From NCBI GenBank assembly GCA_945292135.1, contig CALYRA010000111.1, forward strand, positions 1-5,621: 5,621 bases of DNA, written 5' to 3'. The DNA comes from an uncultured Dysgonomonas sp. (lineage in GTDB: Bacteria; Bacteroidota; Bacteroidia; Bacteroidales; Dysgonomonadaceae). This document shows positions 1-5,621 of the stretch, piece after piece; within the stretch, counting starts at the first letter, position 1, and each line of letters opens with the position of its first letter. Both the position numbers and the translations under genes were made by a program. The notes beneath the pieces were generated by a model. The model worked only from the letters and a program-made list of their open reading frames with translations, ran no database searches and had not been told where the DNA came from.

Positions 1-51
1 ATAAAAATATTATCGGAAAATGATATACAAGTGTATATTTATGATTTTTAA
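1..51 (+). CDS. Possible 3' end of an upstream gene (partial)
   Basis: Frame 1 is open from the window edge to a TAA at 49-51 and encodes a 16-residue tail, IKILSENDIQVYIYDF. The other two forward frames contain stops within this stretch. The stop lies 6 nt before the ATG at 58, a spacing typical of consecutive genes in one operon. The peptide is too short to assign to a family. A run of 16 open codons can occur by chance, so this rests mainly on spacing and plausible composition. Confidence 0.35.
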   Translation: MKILSENDIQVYIYDF

Positions 52-57
52 TAAAAT

Positions 58-372
58 ATGACCATAAAAGAATTTGAACAGAGAGCTACGTATCAGGGTG
101 GATATGATCGTGAAATTGATAATTGGAAAATTATAGATATACATATCATTCCTGATATTTTTACAGATAACACTGAGGTTGATTTCTATTGCTGTAACGG
201 TAGTTCTGTATATTTATTAAGAATACGTCCCAATTGCAGACCGGATAAAGAAAAATATATCTCTGTACCACCAGATGAAAATACTAATATTATTTATTTG
301 ATTGCTGAGATAAACATAGATAAAATTGATGATAACCTTATCTGTAAATTATTAAACAAATTTGACTTATAA
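58..372 (+). CDS. Hypothetical protein, 104 aa, no family recognised
   Basis: An ATG at 58 opens a 104-codon frame ending with TAA at 370-372. The leader just before the ATG is A/T-only, which is common in Bacteroidetes, and there is no Shine-Dalgarno motif. The protein is acidic and rich in Ile, Asp and Asn. It has alternating hydrophobic stretches that suggest beta strands (residues about 23-34, 40-56 and 78-86) and a short C-terminal helix. It has no signal peptide, membrane segment or recognisable catalytic motif. Two adjacent cysteines occur near residue 45. Small acidic soluble proteins of this kind are sometimes immunity partners in polymorphic-toxin loci, but nothing here proves that. 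It may share a transcript with the gene ending at 51. The long uninterrupted frame and balanced composition support a real gene; the function is unknown. Confidence 0.62.
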   Translation: MTIKEFEQRATYQGGYDREIDNWKIIDIHIIPDIFTDNTEVDFYCCNGSSVYLLRIRPNCRPDKEKYISVPPDENTNIIYLIAEINIDKIDDNLICKLLNKFDL

Positions 373-538
373 CTAAGATGGGAACAACATTATATAGTAC
401 ATTAAGGTTGAGTGAATTGCGATTGATTATCGGTTTGGTGTTTAAAATATTCCCAACATGATCGGAATAACAACCCCATAATTTACCCAGTAATGGATCA
501 AGAATATGCCGAACAGGCAATTTAAAAATATTGTAAAC
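373..538 (+). other. Intergenic spacer with a possible gene-tail remnant
   Basis: No intact gene is supported here. Frame 1 is open from 427 to a TAA at 523-525, and its last residues ([16 protein letters not shown] followed by QEYAEQAI) read like the C-terminus of a real protein. A TGA at 424-426 closes the frame upstream, and no start codon would give a normal gene. It may be the tail of a decayed gene that once preceded the macrodomain gene. A TTTG at 434-437 could be part of a Bacteroidetes -33 element, but I see no convincing TAnnTTTG partner at the right distance, so no promoter is called. Confidence 0.25.
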
Positions 539-1063
539 ATGAAGACAGAAATAAAACTTATTAAAGGAGATATTACGAATATAAAGGCAGACGCTATCGT
601 AAATGCTGCGAACACATCACTATTAGGTGGTGGGGGCGTAGATGGAGCCATTCACCGTAAAGGCGGGATTCAGATATTGGAAGAATGTAAAGCCATCCGA
701 AACCGGCAAGGAAAATGCAAGACCGGTGATGCCGTTTACACAACCGCAGGATTATTGCCTGCAAAATATGTTATTCATACAGTTGGTCCGGTATGGAATG
801 GAGGCGGCAATGATGAATGTGAATTATTAGCATCTTGTTATAGAAACTCATTAAAAATCGCAGAGAATCTTGGAGTAAAATCAATTGCTTTCCCGAATAT
901 AAGCACAGGAATCTATCATTTTCCTAAAGAAAGAGCAGCGCATATCGCTATCGAAATCGTTAAAGAATTCATCAACAAAAAACAGACAAATATTGAGGAA
1001 ATAATATTTATTTGTTTCGATGAGGAAAATTATCAAATATATGAATCAATATTAGGTAATTAG
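539..1063 (+). CDS. ymdB: Macrodomain protein, YmdB-type O-acetyl-ADP-ribose deacetylase
   Basis: The product is a single macrodomain of 174 residues, the usual length for this family. The family removes acetyl from O-acetyl-ADP-ribose, and several members remove mono-ADP-ribose from proteins. Visible motifs are KGDIT (9-13), the NAAN motif (22-25), the glycine-rich loop ending in [11 protein letters not shown] (30-40), HTVGPVW (80-86) and the phosphate-binding loop STGIYHFP (122-129). Asn25, Asp35 and Tyr126 occupy the positions of catalytic or ligand-contacting residues in E. coli YmdB, so the enzyme looks intact. The frame extends upstream to an ATG at 506, but those 11 extra residues are absent from typical family members. 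The ATG at 539 starts exactly where the family's MKT(E/R)I N-terminus begins. The TAG stop overlaps the stop of the convergent methyltransferase-fusion gene. It probably acts in the cytosol, and its ADP-ribose chemistry fits the NAD-kinase-like and Nudix-like proteins next door. Confidence 0.93.
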   Translation: MKTEIKLIKGDITNIKADAIVNAANTSLLGGGGVDGAIHRKGGIQILEECKAIRNRQGKCKTGDAVYTTAGLLPAKYVIHTVGPVWNGGGNDECELLASCYRNSLKIAENLGVKSIAFPNISTGIYHFPKERAAHIAIEIVKEFINKKQTNIEEIIFICFDEENYQIYESILGN

Positions 1064-3552
1064 CTGTTTTTGTTGAACAGTTTTGACGTAGCGTCATATA
1101 ATTGACCAATAGTTAAGGATGTAACTTTTTCCTTTTTAGAAGGAGATAGTTTCGCATCTTCTTGATGGAATAAAAATACATCTTCTTTCAGCTCGGATGT
1201 GTTTCCTATTGAATGGGTTTCATCACAAAAATTTATTCCAAATTCCTTTTGTATTGCCAGAATTAGGTTTTTTCGATTATCACCGGTTAGACCTAAGTCT
1301 TTTTCAATCAGCATATCTCTTGTTATGGAATTTGTTTCTCGAAAGACAAAATTATCATTTATAAAATCTACAAAATTTTCGAAACTCAAATCCTTTACAT
1401 GTTGTTGAAACAAGAATCCTGTAGAATGGATAAGCCTGCAAAGGCATATCAATAAGTGCGCGTCTTCAATCTTGTCAATATTGATGTAAAGTTCTTGTAA
1501 GCTGATCCATTTCAAGCTCTTAACAGGGTGGCTGAGGCAAACCAAATAGGGATAAACTTGCTCGGTAGTTACACCAATAGAGGGAAAGTATTTTTCACCT
1601 AATTTGGAATAACGTTCTATCTTACCGCCGCCAATATTCATTTTAGAAATATACATTTCCAAATCATGTACATTCCTGATATCTTTAGGCAGACGTTTGG
1701 CCGGAGCAGTAATAATAGTACTGTTACCCGAATAAACCTGAGGAACCGGCAGGCTTTGAACTTCCAATCCTACATATATTTGCCCTTCCATCCTGAACAC
1801 AGGCAGCGTAATTAAAGTATTGGAACTTTTATCCGAAGGGTAAACATACTCCAAAATTGCATGACTATTGTCCGCGCCCATCTCCGAAAAATAAGCTCTG
1901 CGTGTGGTAAGGAATCCGGCGCGTTTATCACACTTTTGATAATCCTGTGTATTGATGGATAATAATTTGCTTAGTAAAGTTGGTTTAAGGTATCTGTTGA
2001 ATTTTATCTTCACCTTCTCGCCCAACCATTTAGGGAGCGGAAGATTTTGTTTGAAAAATAGATTGTAAATATTCAGTTCCAGACGAGCTTCTACCAAAGC
2101 TCCTGTTTGGGCAGTATTCAATAGTTGGTTAGCATCATATTCGTGTAAATACCCTGATTCATTAAATCCTGAAAAACCTTCCGTTAACGATTTGTTAACG
2201 ATTACAGGTTTTGTCAATTCAATATATTTTGATACTACTTTTTCGTTTATGCCACCGGGTGAAGTATAATAATTCAATGACTGGGTGATATTCGCATAAA
2301 GTTCTTGACTGATTCCAAAACGTTTATCAAGAGTATCTTCCAACTTCTGAGATTCGCCTATTGTTAAACCTTCCGGTATATATCCGCTGTAATGTTTACC
2401 ATCCAATACAGGACTATCCGTCTTTATGGTGGTCAACGGACGCGGATAACCGTGTTTTGCCAAAATGGTAAAACCACTATCCCCTTTATAAAAAGGGATA
2501 ATATCCAACACATTATTAGGACGTTCTACAACATCATATATTTCATTTGTCCTGATATTGCGGTAAGAAGAATAATTAAGAAAAGGTTTGTTATTGACAG
2601 GCAAATGCCTTACAAGACGTATTTGTTTGCCATTGCTGACTTTCTCACCGGCAATTAGGTAATTAGTAGGCGGATAACCTATTTCTTTGCCAATCGAATT
2701 ATATATTGTAAATTGATTCTTATATCGGTTATTTATAATCCATTGGTTATAGATTGGAGAAGATAAAATAATTCGTAAACCCAGTTCCCGAAAAGTTTCT
2801 TCAAATTCTTTCCGGGTAAAATACCCGTATTCTTCCTGTAATTCGATTTCCCAATTTGCAAAATAATCTTTACGGCGGATAAATTCCGTTACGTCCGTAT
2901 AATATGCCTTGAATCTTCGGGTATTCATTTTGACAGGGTTTAACTCTTCAATAGGAAACCCTTTCTCCTTCTCACAGGCTAAAGAACGCGCCGTTTGAGA
3001 AAACAATACAAATAAATCGGCGTCATTAGGACGGTCTGTTCTATCCATAACGGACAATTCCAGAATAACTTCCTGTTCTTCAGGTTTTACAAAATCGCGA
3101 ACAACAAGTATACCTCTGTCTTTCAATATTTCAACTTGTCTACGTAAGGTATTCAACGCCTTGTTATTATCATAACCGTTGTAAGATGTGATATGGTGGA
3201 TAGCCGAACAATTGAAGAAACCATTGACGGAATTTTCGGCGAAAGTGCTAAGTTTCTCGCCATCGTCTTCAAGAAAAGAAAGGTTAGGTTGACGGTACAT
3301 ATCCCGAGCTATCTGCACCATCTTAGGATTTATGTCGACGCCTATAATTTGCATTTCTGGAAATAACCGCGCAAGGATGGCTGTACTTGTACCTGAAGCC
3401 ATACCCATATCTACGATTGTATTACCCTTTTTAGGTTCAAAAAATACGCTGGCTGATGCTACTTTTTCTACGGATATTGCATCCATAGCTTCGAGGTATT
3501 GTCTGTAGTCTTTCATTCCACCTCTGTCCTGCGTAGTATAGTTGGTGTTCAT
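1060..3552 (-). CDS. Methyltransferase / double Nudix-like / carrier-like fusion protein
   Basis: This is a large multidomain protein of about 830 residues. Residue numbers here count from the TTG at 3558. Residues ~30-160 form a class I SAM-dependent methyltransferase: motif [12 protein letters not shown] (49-59, with D50, G52 and G56), ribose-binding acidic residue D75 in [10 protein letters not shown], a motif II-like stretch near 95-120, and [12 protein letters not shown] near 145-156. Residues ~335-450 look like a Nudix fold ([36 protein letters not shown]). A second Nudix-like unit spans ~565-695 ([38 protein letters not shown]). Neither has the canonical GX5EX7REUXEEXGU box, so hydrolysis is doubtful. 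Residues ~720-830 resemble the DUF1493-like acyl-carrier fold ([28 protein letters not shown]). The ATG at 3552 is chosen over TTG at 3558; the ATG at 3516 is a serious alternative. The gene follows the NAD-kinase-like gene by 41 nt and is the last of the unit. The methyl acceptor is unknown. Confidence 0.85.
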   Translation of the reverse strand: MNTNYTTQDRGGMKDYRQYLEAMDAISVEKVASASVFFEPKKGNTIVDMGMASGTSTAILARLFPEMQIIGVDINPKMVQIARDMYRQPNLSFLEDDGEKLSTFAENSVNGFFNCSAIHHITSYNGYDNNKALNTLRRQVEILKDRGILVVRDFVKPEEQEVILELSVMDRTDRPNDADLFVLFSQTARSLACEKEKGFPIEELNPVKMNTRRFKAYYTDVTEFIRRKDYFANWEIELQEEYGYFTRKEFEETFRELGLRIILSSPIYNQWIINNRYKNQFTIYNSIGKEIGYPPTNYLIAGEKVSNGKQIRLVRHLPVNNKPFLNYSSYRNIRTNEIYDVVERPNNVLDIIPFYKGDSGFTILAKHGYPRPLTTIKTDSPVLDGKHYSGYIPEGLTIGESQKLEDTLDKRFGISQELYANITQSLNYYTSPGGINEKVVSKYIELTKPVIVNKSLTEGFSGFNESGYLHEYDANQLLNTAQTGALVEARLELNIYNLFFKQNLPLPKWLGEKVKIKFNRYLKPTLLSKLLSINTQDYQKCDKRAGFLTTRRAYFSEMGADNSHAILEYVYPSDKSSNTLITLPVFRMEGQIYVGLEVQSLPVPQVYSGNSTIITAPAKRLPKDIRNVHDLEMYISKMNIGGGKIERYSKLGEKYFPSIGVTTEQVYPYLVCLSHPVKSLKWISLQELYINIDKIEDAHLLICLCRLIHSTGFLFQQHVKDLSFENFVDFINDNFVFRETNSITRDMLIEKDLGLTGDNRKNLILAIQKEFGINFCDETHSIGNTSELKEDVFLFHQEDAKLSPSKKEKVTSLTIGQLYDATSKLFNKNS
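1064..1084 (+). terminator. Weak candidate terminator after the macrodomain gene
   Basis: CTGTT at 1064-1068 pairs with AACAG at 1076-1080, with one possible extra T-G wobble pair, and is followed by TTTT at 1081-1084. It begins directly after the macrodomain stop codon. The stem is short and AT-rich, the T-tract is only four bases, and the sequence also encodes the last residues of the opposite-strand gene. It is therefore a possible, not a firm, intrinsic terminator. Confidence 0.22.
3517..3525 (-). promoter_or_regulatory. Shine-Dalgarno-like site before an alternative start
   Basis: On the minus strand AGAGGTGGA directly precedes an ATG at 3516-3514, codon 15 of the longest frame. AGAGG with a short spacer could direct initiation there, giving an 818-residue protein starting [12 protein letters not shown]. 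Bacteroidetes usually rely little on Shine-Dalgarno pairing, so this does not settle the start. The methyltransferase domain is complete from either start. Confidence 0.3.
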
Positions 3553-3593
3553 TAGCAATTCATATTATTCTTTGCGAATATACGGATTTCGCA

Positions 3594-4514
3594 TTAAATA
3601 TTTACCAGATTGGCAGTTTCATTTGCAATTCCTATTGTCGCAACGCTTCCGCTATTAAATTGCAAAAAATCGGATTCTATACCATCACTAAAAATTATTC
3701 CTCCGTTCGGCATAAGCGATTCTATACAAAGACGATTTTGACTATTTATCACACCGATTGATATACCTGTCTGTGTCCTGATTGATTTGAAGGGTTCGCG
3801 TACAGCAAAGATCAATTGATTGTCTTTTAGTTTCGGTTGCTTGGGTTTGAAATTTTTTTCAAATAAACCTGCAACTCCGTAAGCCATATTGAATACAGAG
3901 CTCATCCATCCCGTAGAACCGGCTTGGGTTGATACAATTATTCCGCTGGAATATTGTTCTTCGGTATTGTTGCGGTAAGACAGTTTATATCGGAAAGAAA
4001 CGTGAGAAGAAGCTCCGATAAATAAGTCGTTAAATGCCAATAACCGTTGTCCGTCATTAAGGCTTGCTTCCGCAAATTTTACTTTGCGTGATTGATATTT
4101 CTCAGATAAAACGTTTTCCACTCCATTTATAAAATTATTGGTATCGAAAGGCAAAAGGATGCCGTCATAACGTTGTATATCAGGGTTAACAGCAATAATT
4201 GGACGTCCATGCGAATACTTAGCCGTATTAGCTACAAGTCCGTCTTGACCAATAACTACAATCATATTTTTTTCGGAAAAAATATAAGAGGGAAGATAAG
4301 CTCTTTCAATAATCTTATGCTTAATTACTTTCGATAACTGTTTCTGCAATGAGCTTAATGATTGATGAAATATTTCATCTTCCATCTCATAATCCTCAAA
4401 ATCACCCCCAAGGCGTTCGATGTAAAACTTAGCTTGAGACTTCGTGTTGAAGCGTTCGACTAAAGTCTCAAGCCTTGTTTTATTTTTCACGATGATAGCG
4501 TATTCTATACTCAT
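3594..4514 (-). CDS. Divergent NAD-kinase-fold protein, 306 aa
   Basis: The protein has the ordered motifs of the NAD-kinase superfamily, which transfers phosphate to NAD(H) or related substrates. The usual GGDGT is VVIGQDGLVANTAKY (86-100; G89, D91, G92). The NE motif appears as FNDLFIG (161-167; N162, D163). The TPTGSTAY segment is STQAGSTGW (195-203). A late FSDGIE (276-281) matches the DG near the family C-terminus. The key acidic and glycine residues are present, so it is probably catalytically competent. The Q in GQDG and the GSTGW ending mark a divergent branch, often annotated loosely as NAD kinase or sugar kinase, so the substrate may not be NAD. Residues 1-80 form a divergent, mixed-charge N-terminal region. 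It has no signal or membrane segment and should be cytosolic. Its ATG lies 2 nt after the SPFH stop, implying co-transcription and probable translational coupling. It is not confidently the housekeeping nadK. Confidence 0.87.
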   Translation of the reverse strand: MSIEYAIIVKNKTRLETLVERFNTKSQAKFYIERLGGDFEDYEMEDEIFHQSLSSLQKQLSKVIKHKIIERAYLPSYIFSEKNMIVVIGQDGLVANTAKYSHGRPIIAVNPDIQRYDGILLPFDTNNFINGVENVLSEKYQSRKVKFAEASLNDGQRLLAFNDLFIGASSHVSFRYKLSYRNNTEEQYSSGIIVSTQAGSTGWMSSVFNMAYGVAGLFEKNFKPKQPKLKDNQLIFAVREPFKSIRTQTGISIGVINSQNRLCIESLMPNGGIIFSDGIESDFLQFNSGSVATIGIANETANLVNI

Positions 4515-4516
4515 TT

Positions 4517-5533
4517 TTAATCTGCTTTTTTATTATTAAGAATAGAATCGAGTAAATCGGGAGAGATATTAAGATTACCTATTTTCTCCGCATTCTGAGC
4601 CAATTCGCGGAAAGCTAAAGCAATATTGTTGCGAGCATCAGAATGGCCTGCCAATGCTGTCAATGACCTCCAATCCATATCTTTATATGGTTTTAGCATA
4701 GATTCAATCTGAAATCCCTGTACTTCAGCTTCCTTTCTGTCATTTTCCGTTTTCTGATCTATAAATATTTTGCGTTGTTCTTCGACAGCTATATCCGCTT
4801 CTATATTCATTTCGCGAAGTTTACGGTTATTTTCCATACGTTGTACTTCCGATTCCATTCGTTTCTCATCAATTTGCTTTTGTTTTTCCTCTATGGCAAT
4901 TTCTGTATTGAGTTCCGATTCTTTTATTTTTCGTTCCTGTTCTACCGCAAAATTCCGCCTTTCGTATATAGCCTGATCTGCTTCCTTTTGCAATCGTTCA
5001 CGGGTTTAAGTTTCCAACGCTTTTGACATATCAGGTGTTGCCTGTACCGCCAGTACGTTCGCCCCGATGATTTCTATACCGAGCATATTGATGGCTTCCG
5101 AAGATTTCAAGCCCTCTAATATTCGGCACTCGATTTCTTTTGCTGAACGTATAGATTCTTTCAAACCTATGTTGTGTATGAATGAAGAAGTTGAAGTTTG
5201 CGCTTCGTTGATTATACGTTGGTTCAATTTTTCAATATCGTTTTTCTTATATGTTCCTTCGTCGTTGATAGTAAAATCAAGTATATCCGCCAGAATTTTA
5301 GGATTTGTGATTTTGTAACTTATCTGCCCTTGTATCGTAATTGTTTGATAGTCGTTTGTCGATTCCTTAAATATGAAAGGTAAATCGTTGCTACCCATCG
5401 GTATGACTACAATCGAACTATTAGGCACGAAGTAGAAAAATGATAATCCTCTGCCTTCTTTTTTTAGGACTCCATTTTTATAATAAAAAACATGAGTCAT
5501 AGAATCGAATTTGATGTGATTTAATCCAAACAT
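4517..5533 (-). pseudogene. SPFH/band-7 protein interrupted by an in-frame stop
   Basis: The ATG at 5533 starts a frame that would encode 338 residues, but codon 176 (5008-5006) is TAA. The same frame resumes at once with TRERLQKEAD. SPFH proteins typically read ALE(A/T)EAREx LQxEAD here, so the stop most likely replaces a Glu codon (GAA to TAA). Residues ~5-175 form the SPFH domain (GRGLSFFYFVP near 27-37, TIQGQISYKITNP at 66-78, IIGANVLAVQATPDMSKALE near 155-174). Residues ~177-280 are a highly charged coiled coil with a ~35-residue internal repeat, and ~280-338 is a short helical tail (MLKPYKDMDWRSLTALAG). SPFH proteins oligomerise as scaffolds; no N-terminal membrane hairpin or signal peptide is visible, so this one may be soluble. 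As written, a 175-residue SPFH fragment is made. The downstream half could only start from TTG at 4993 or by readthrough. It is the first gene of the unit, 2 nt before the NAD-kinase-like gene. Confidence 0.85.
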
Positions 5534-5556
5534 AACTTTAAAATTTTAATAAATAC

Positions 5557-5571
5557 TAATTTCAGAAATTA
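5557..5571. repeat. Perfect inverted repeat, 7-bp arms
   Basis: TAATTTC (5557-5563) and GAAATTA (5565-5571) are perfect inverted arms around a single A. The element overlaps the candidate -7 region of the SPFH unit, where a dimeric repressor could bind. In AT-rich DNA short palindromes arise by chance, so an operator role is only a suggestion. Confidence 0.3.
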
Positions 5572-5575
5572 AATA

Positions 5576-5592
5576 ACGTAATAACTACGTAA
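5576..5592. repeat. Helically phased ACGTAA direct repeats
   Basis: ACGTAA occurs at 5576-5581 and again at 5587-5592, an 11-bp period equal to about one helical turn. The same bases also form an inverted pair, ACGTA and TACGT, around ATAAC. The repeats lie between the candidate -33 and -7 elements of the SPFH unit, a plausible regulator site. No regulator gene is in view. Confidence 0.25.
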
Positions 5593-5621
5593 ACAAAATT
5601 ATGGTAAATATTTTTATCTGC

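Larger units (their letters stand above)
5534..5621 (-). promoter_or_regulatory. Upstream region of the SPFH unit, candidate promoter
   Basis: This AT-rich stretch precedes the first gene of the three-gene minus-strand unit, so its promoter should lie here or just beyond the window edge. A minus-strand TTTG (5597-5594) could be a Bacteroidetes -33 element. About 22 nt downstream, TAATTTCT (5571-5564) matches TAnnTTTG only partly. The last bases before the ATG are A/T-rich with a 12-bp palindrome, TTAAAATTTTAA (5538-5549). The start site is unproven. Confidence 0.3.

Noticed and set aside
23..38. Inverted repeat ATATAC/GTATAT before the 104-residue gene
   Set aside because: It is AT-only apart from one C and one G in the arms, has 6-bp arms and lies in a probable coding tail; chance occurrence is likely.
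378..461. Small forward ORF of 27 codons (MGTTLYSTLRLSELRL...)
   Set aside because: It is short, has no ribosome-binding signal and nothing recognisable, and competes with the more protein-like frame at 427-525.
442..651. Minus-strand 69-codon hydrophobic frame over the macrodomain start
   Set aside because: It lies antisense to the conserved NAAN/GGGG region of the macrodomain and its Pro-rich start is the reverse of the glycine loop; no independent support.
4517..4993. Downstream half of the SPFH gene as an independent coiled-coil gene
   Set aside because: Its only early start is a TTG without a good upstream site, and it is in the same frame as, and continuous with, the SPFH sequence before the TAA.
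5006..5008. Genetic-code reassignment of TAA
   Set aside because: TAA ends the 104-residue, kinase, SPFH-tail and fusion genes at sensible places, so it works as a stop in this genome.
4770..5026. Forward-strand frames rich in Phe, Ser, Ile and Cys
   Set aside because: They are antisense shadows of the Glu/Lys-rich coiled coil of the SPFH gene, which produces such composition on the opposite strand.
1..5621. CRISPR arrays, tRNA/rRNA genes, insertion sequences, integrases
   Set aside because: No regularly spaced repeats, RNA-gene signatures, transposase motifs or terminal inverted repeats were seen on either strand.

Overview
The window is AT-rich DNA that most resembles the Bacteroidetes (Bacteroides/Parabacteroides/Dysgonomonas type). 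The pointers are the low GC, AT-rich leaders in place of strong Shine-Dalgarno sites, and the protein composition. No rRNA, tRNA or species marker is present, so this placement is an inference.

Layout. The left part reads on the + strand. It holds a probable 3' end of an upstream gene (to 51), an unrecognised 104-residue protein (58-372), a short spacer that may contain the tail of a decayed gene (373-538), and a macrodomain protein of the YmdB O-acetyl-ADP-ribose deacetylase type (539-1063). The rest reads on the - strand as one tight three-gene unit, transcribed from the right edge leftwards: an SPFH/band-7 protein (5533-4517), a divergent NAD-kinase-fold protein (4514-3594, 2 nt after the SPFH stop), and an ~830-residue fusion protein (3552-1060). 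The fusion joins a class I SAM-dependent methyltransferase, two Nudix-like domains without a canonical Nudix box, and an acyl-carrier-like C-terminus without the usual serine. The macrodomain gene and the fusion gene converge and overlap by 4 nt across their stop codons.

Two points stand out. First, the SPFH gene has a single in-frame TAA at codon 176, and homologous-looking sequence continues in the same frame on both sides. This indicates one nonsense substitution (probably GAA to TAA) rather than two genes, unless it is read through or is a sequence error. Second, the gene set is coherent: an oligomerising SPFH scaffold, a NAD-kinase-like enzyme, Nudix-like nucleotide-diphosphate folds, a methyltransferase and an ADP-ribose-handling macrodomain. 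It suggests a little-studied NAD/ADP-ribose or nucleotide-metabolite system, perhaps for stress or defence. That function is inference; the domains are read from the sequence and from family knowledge.
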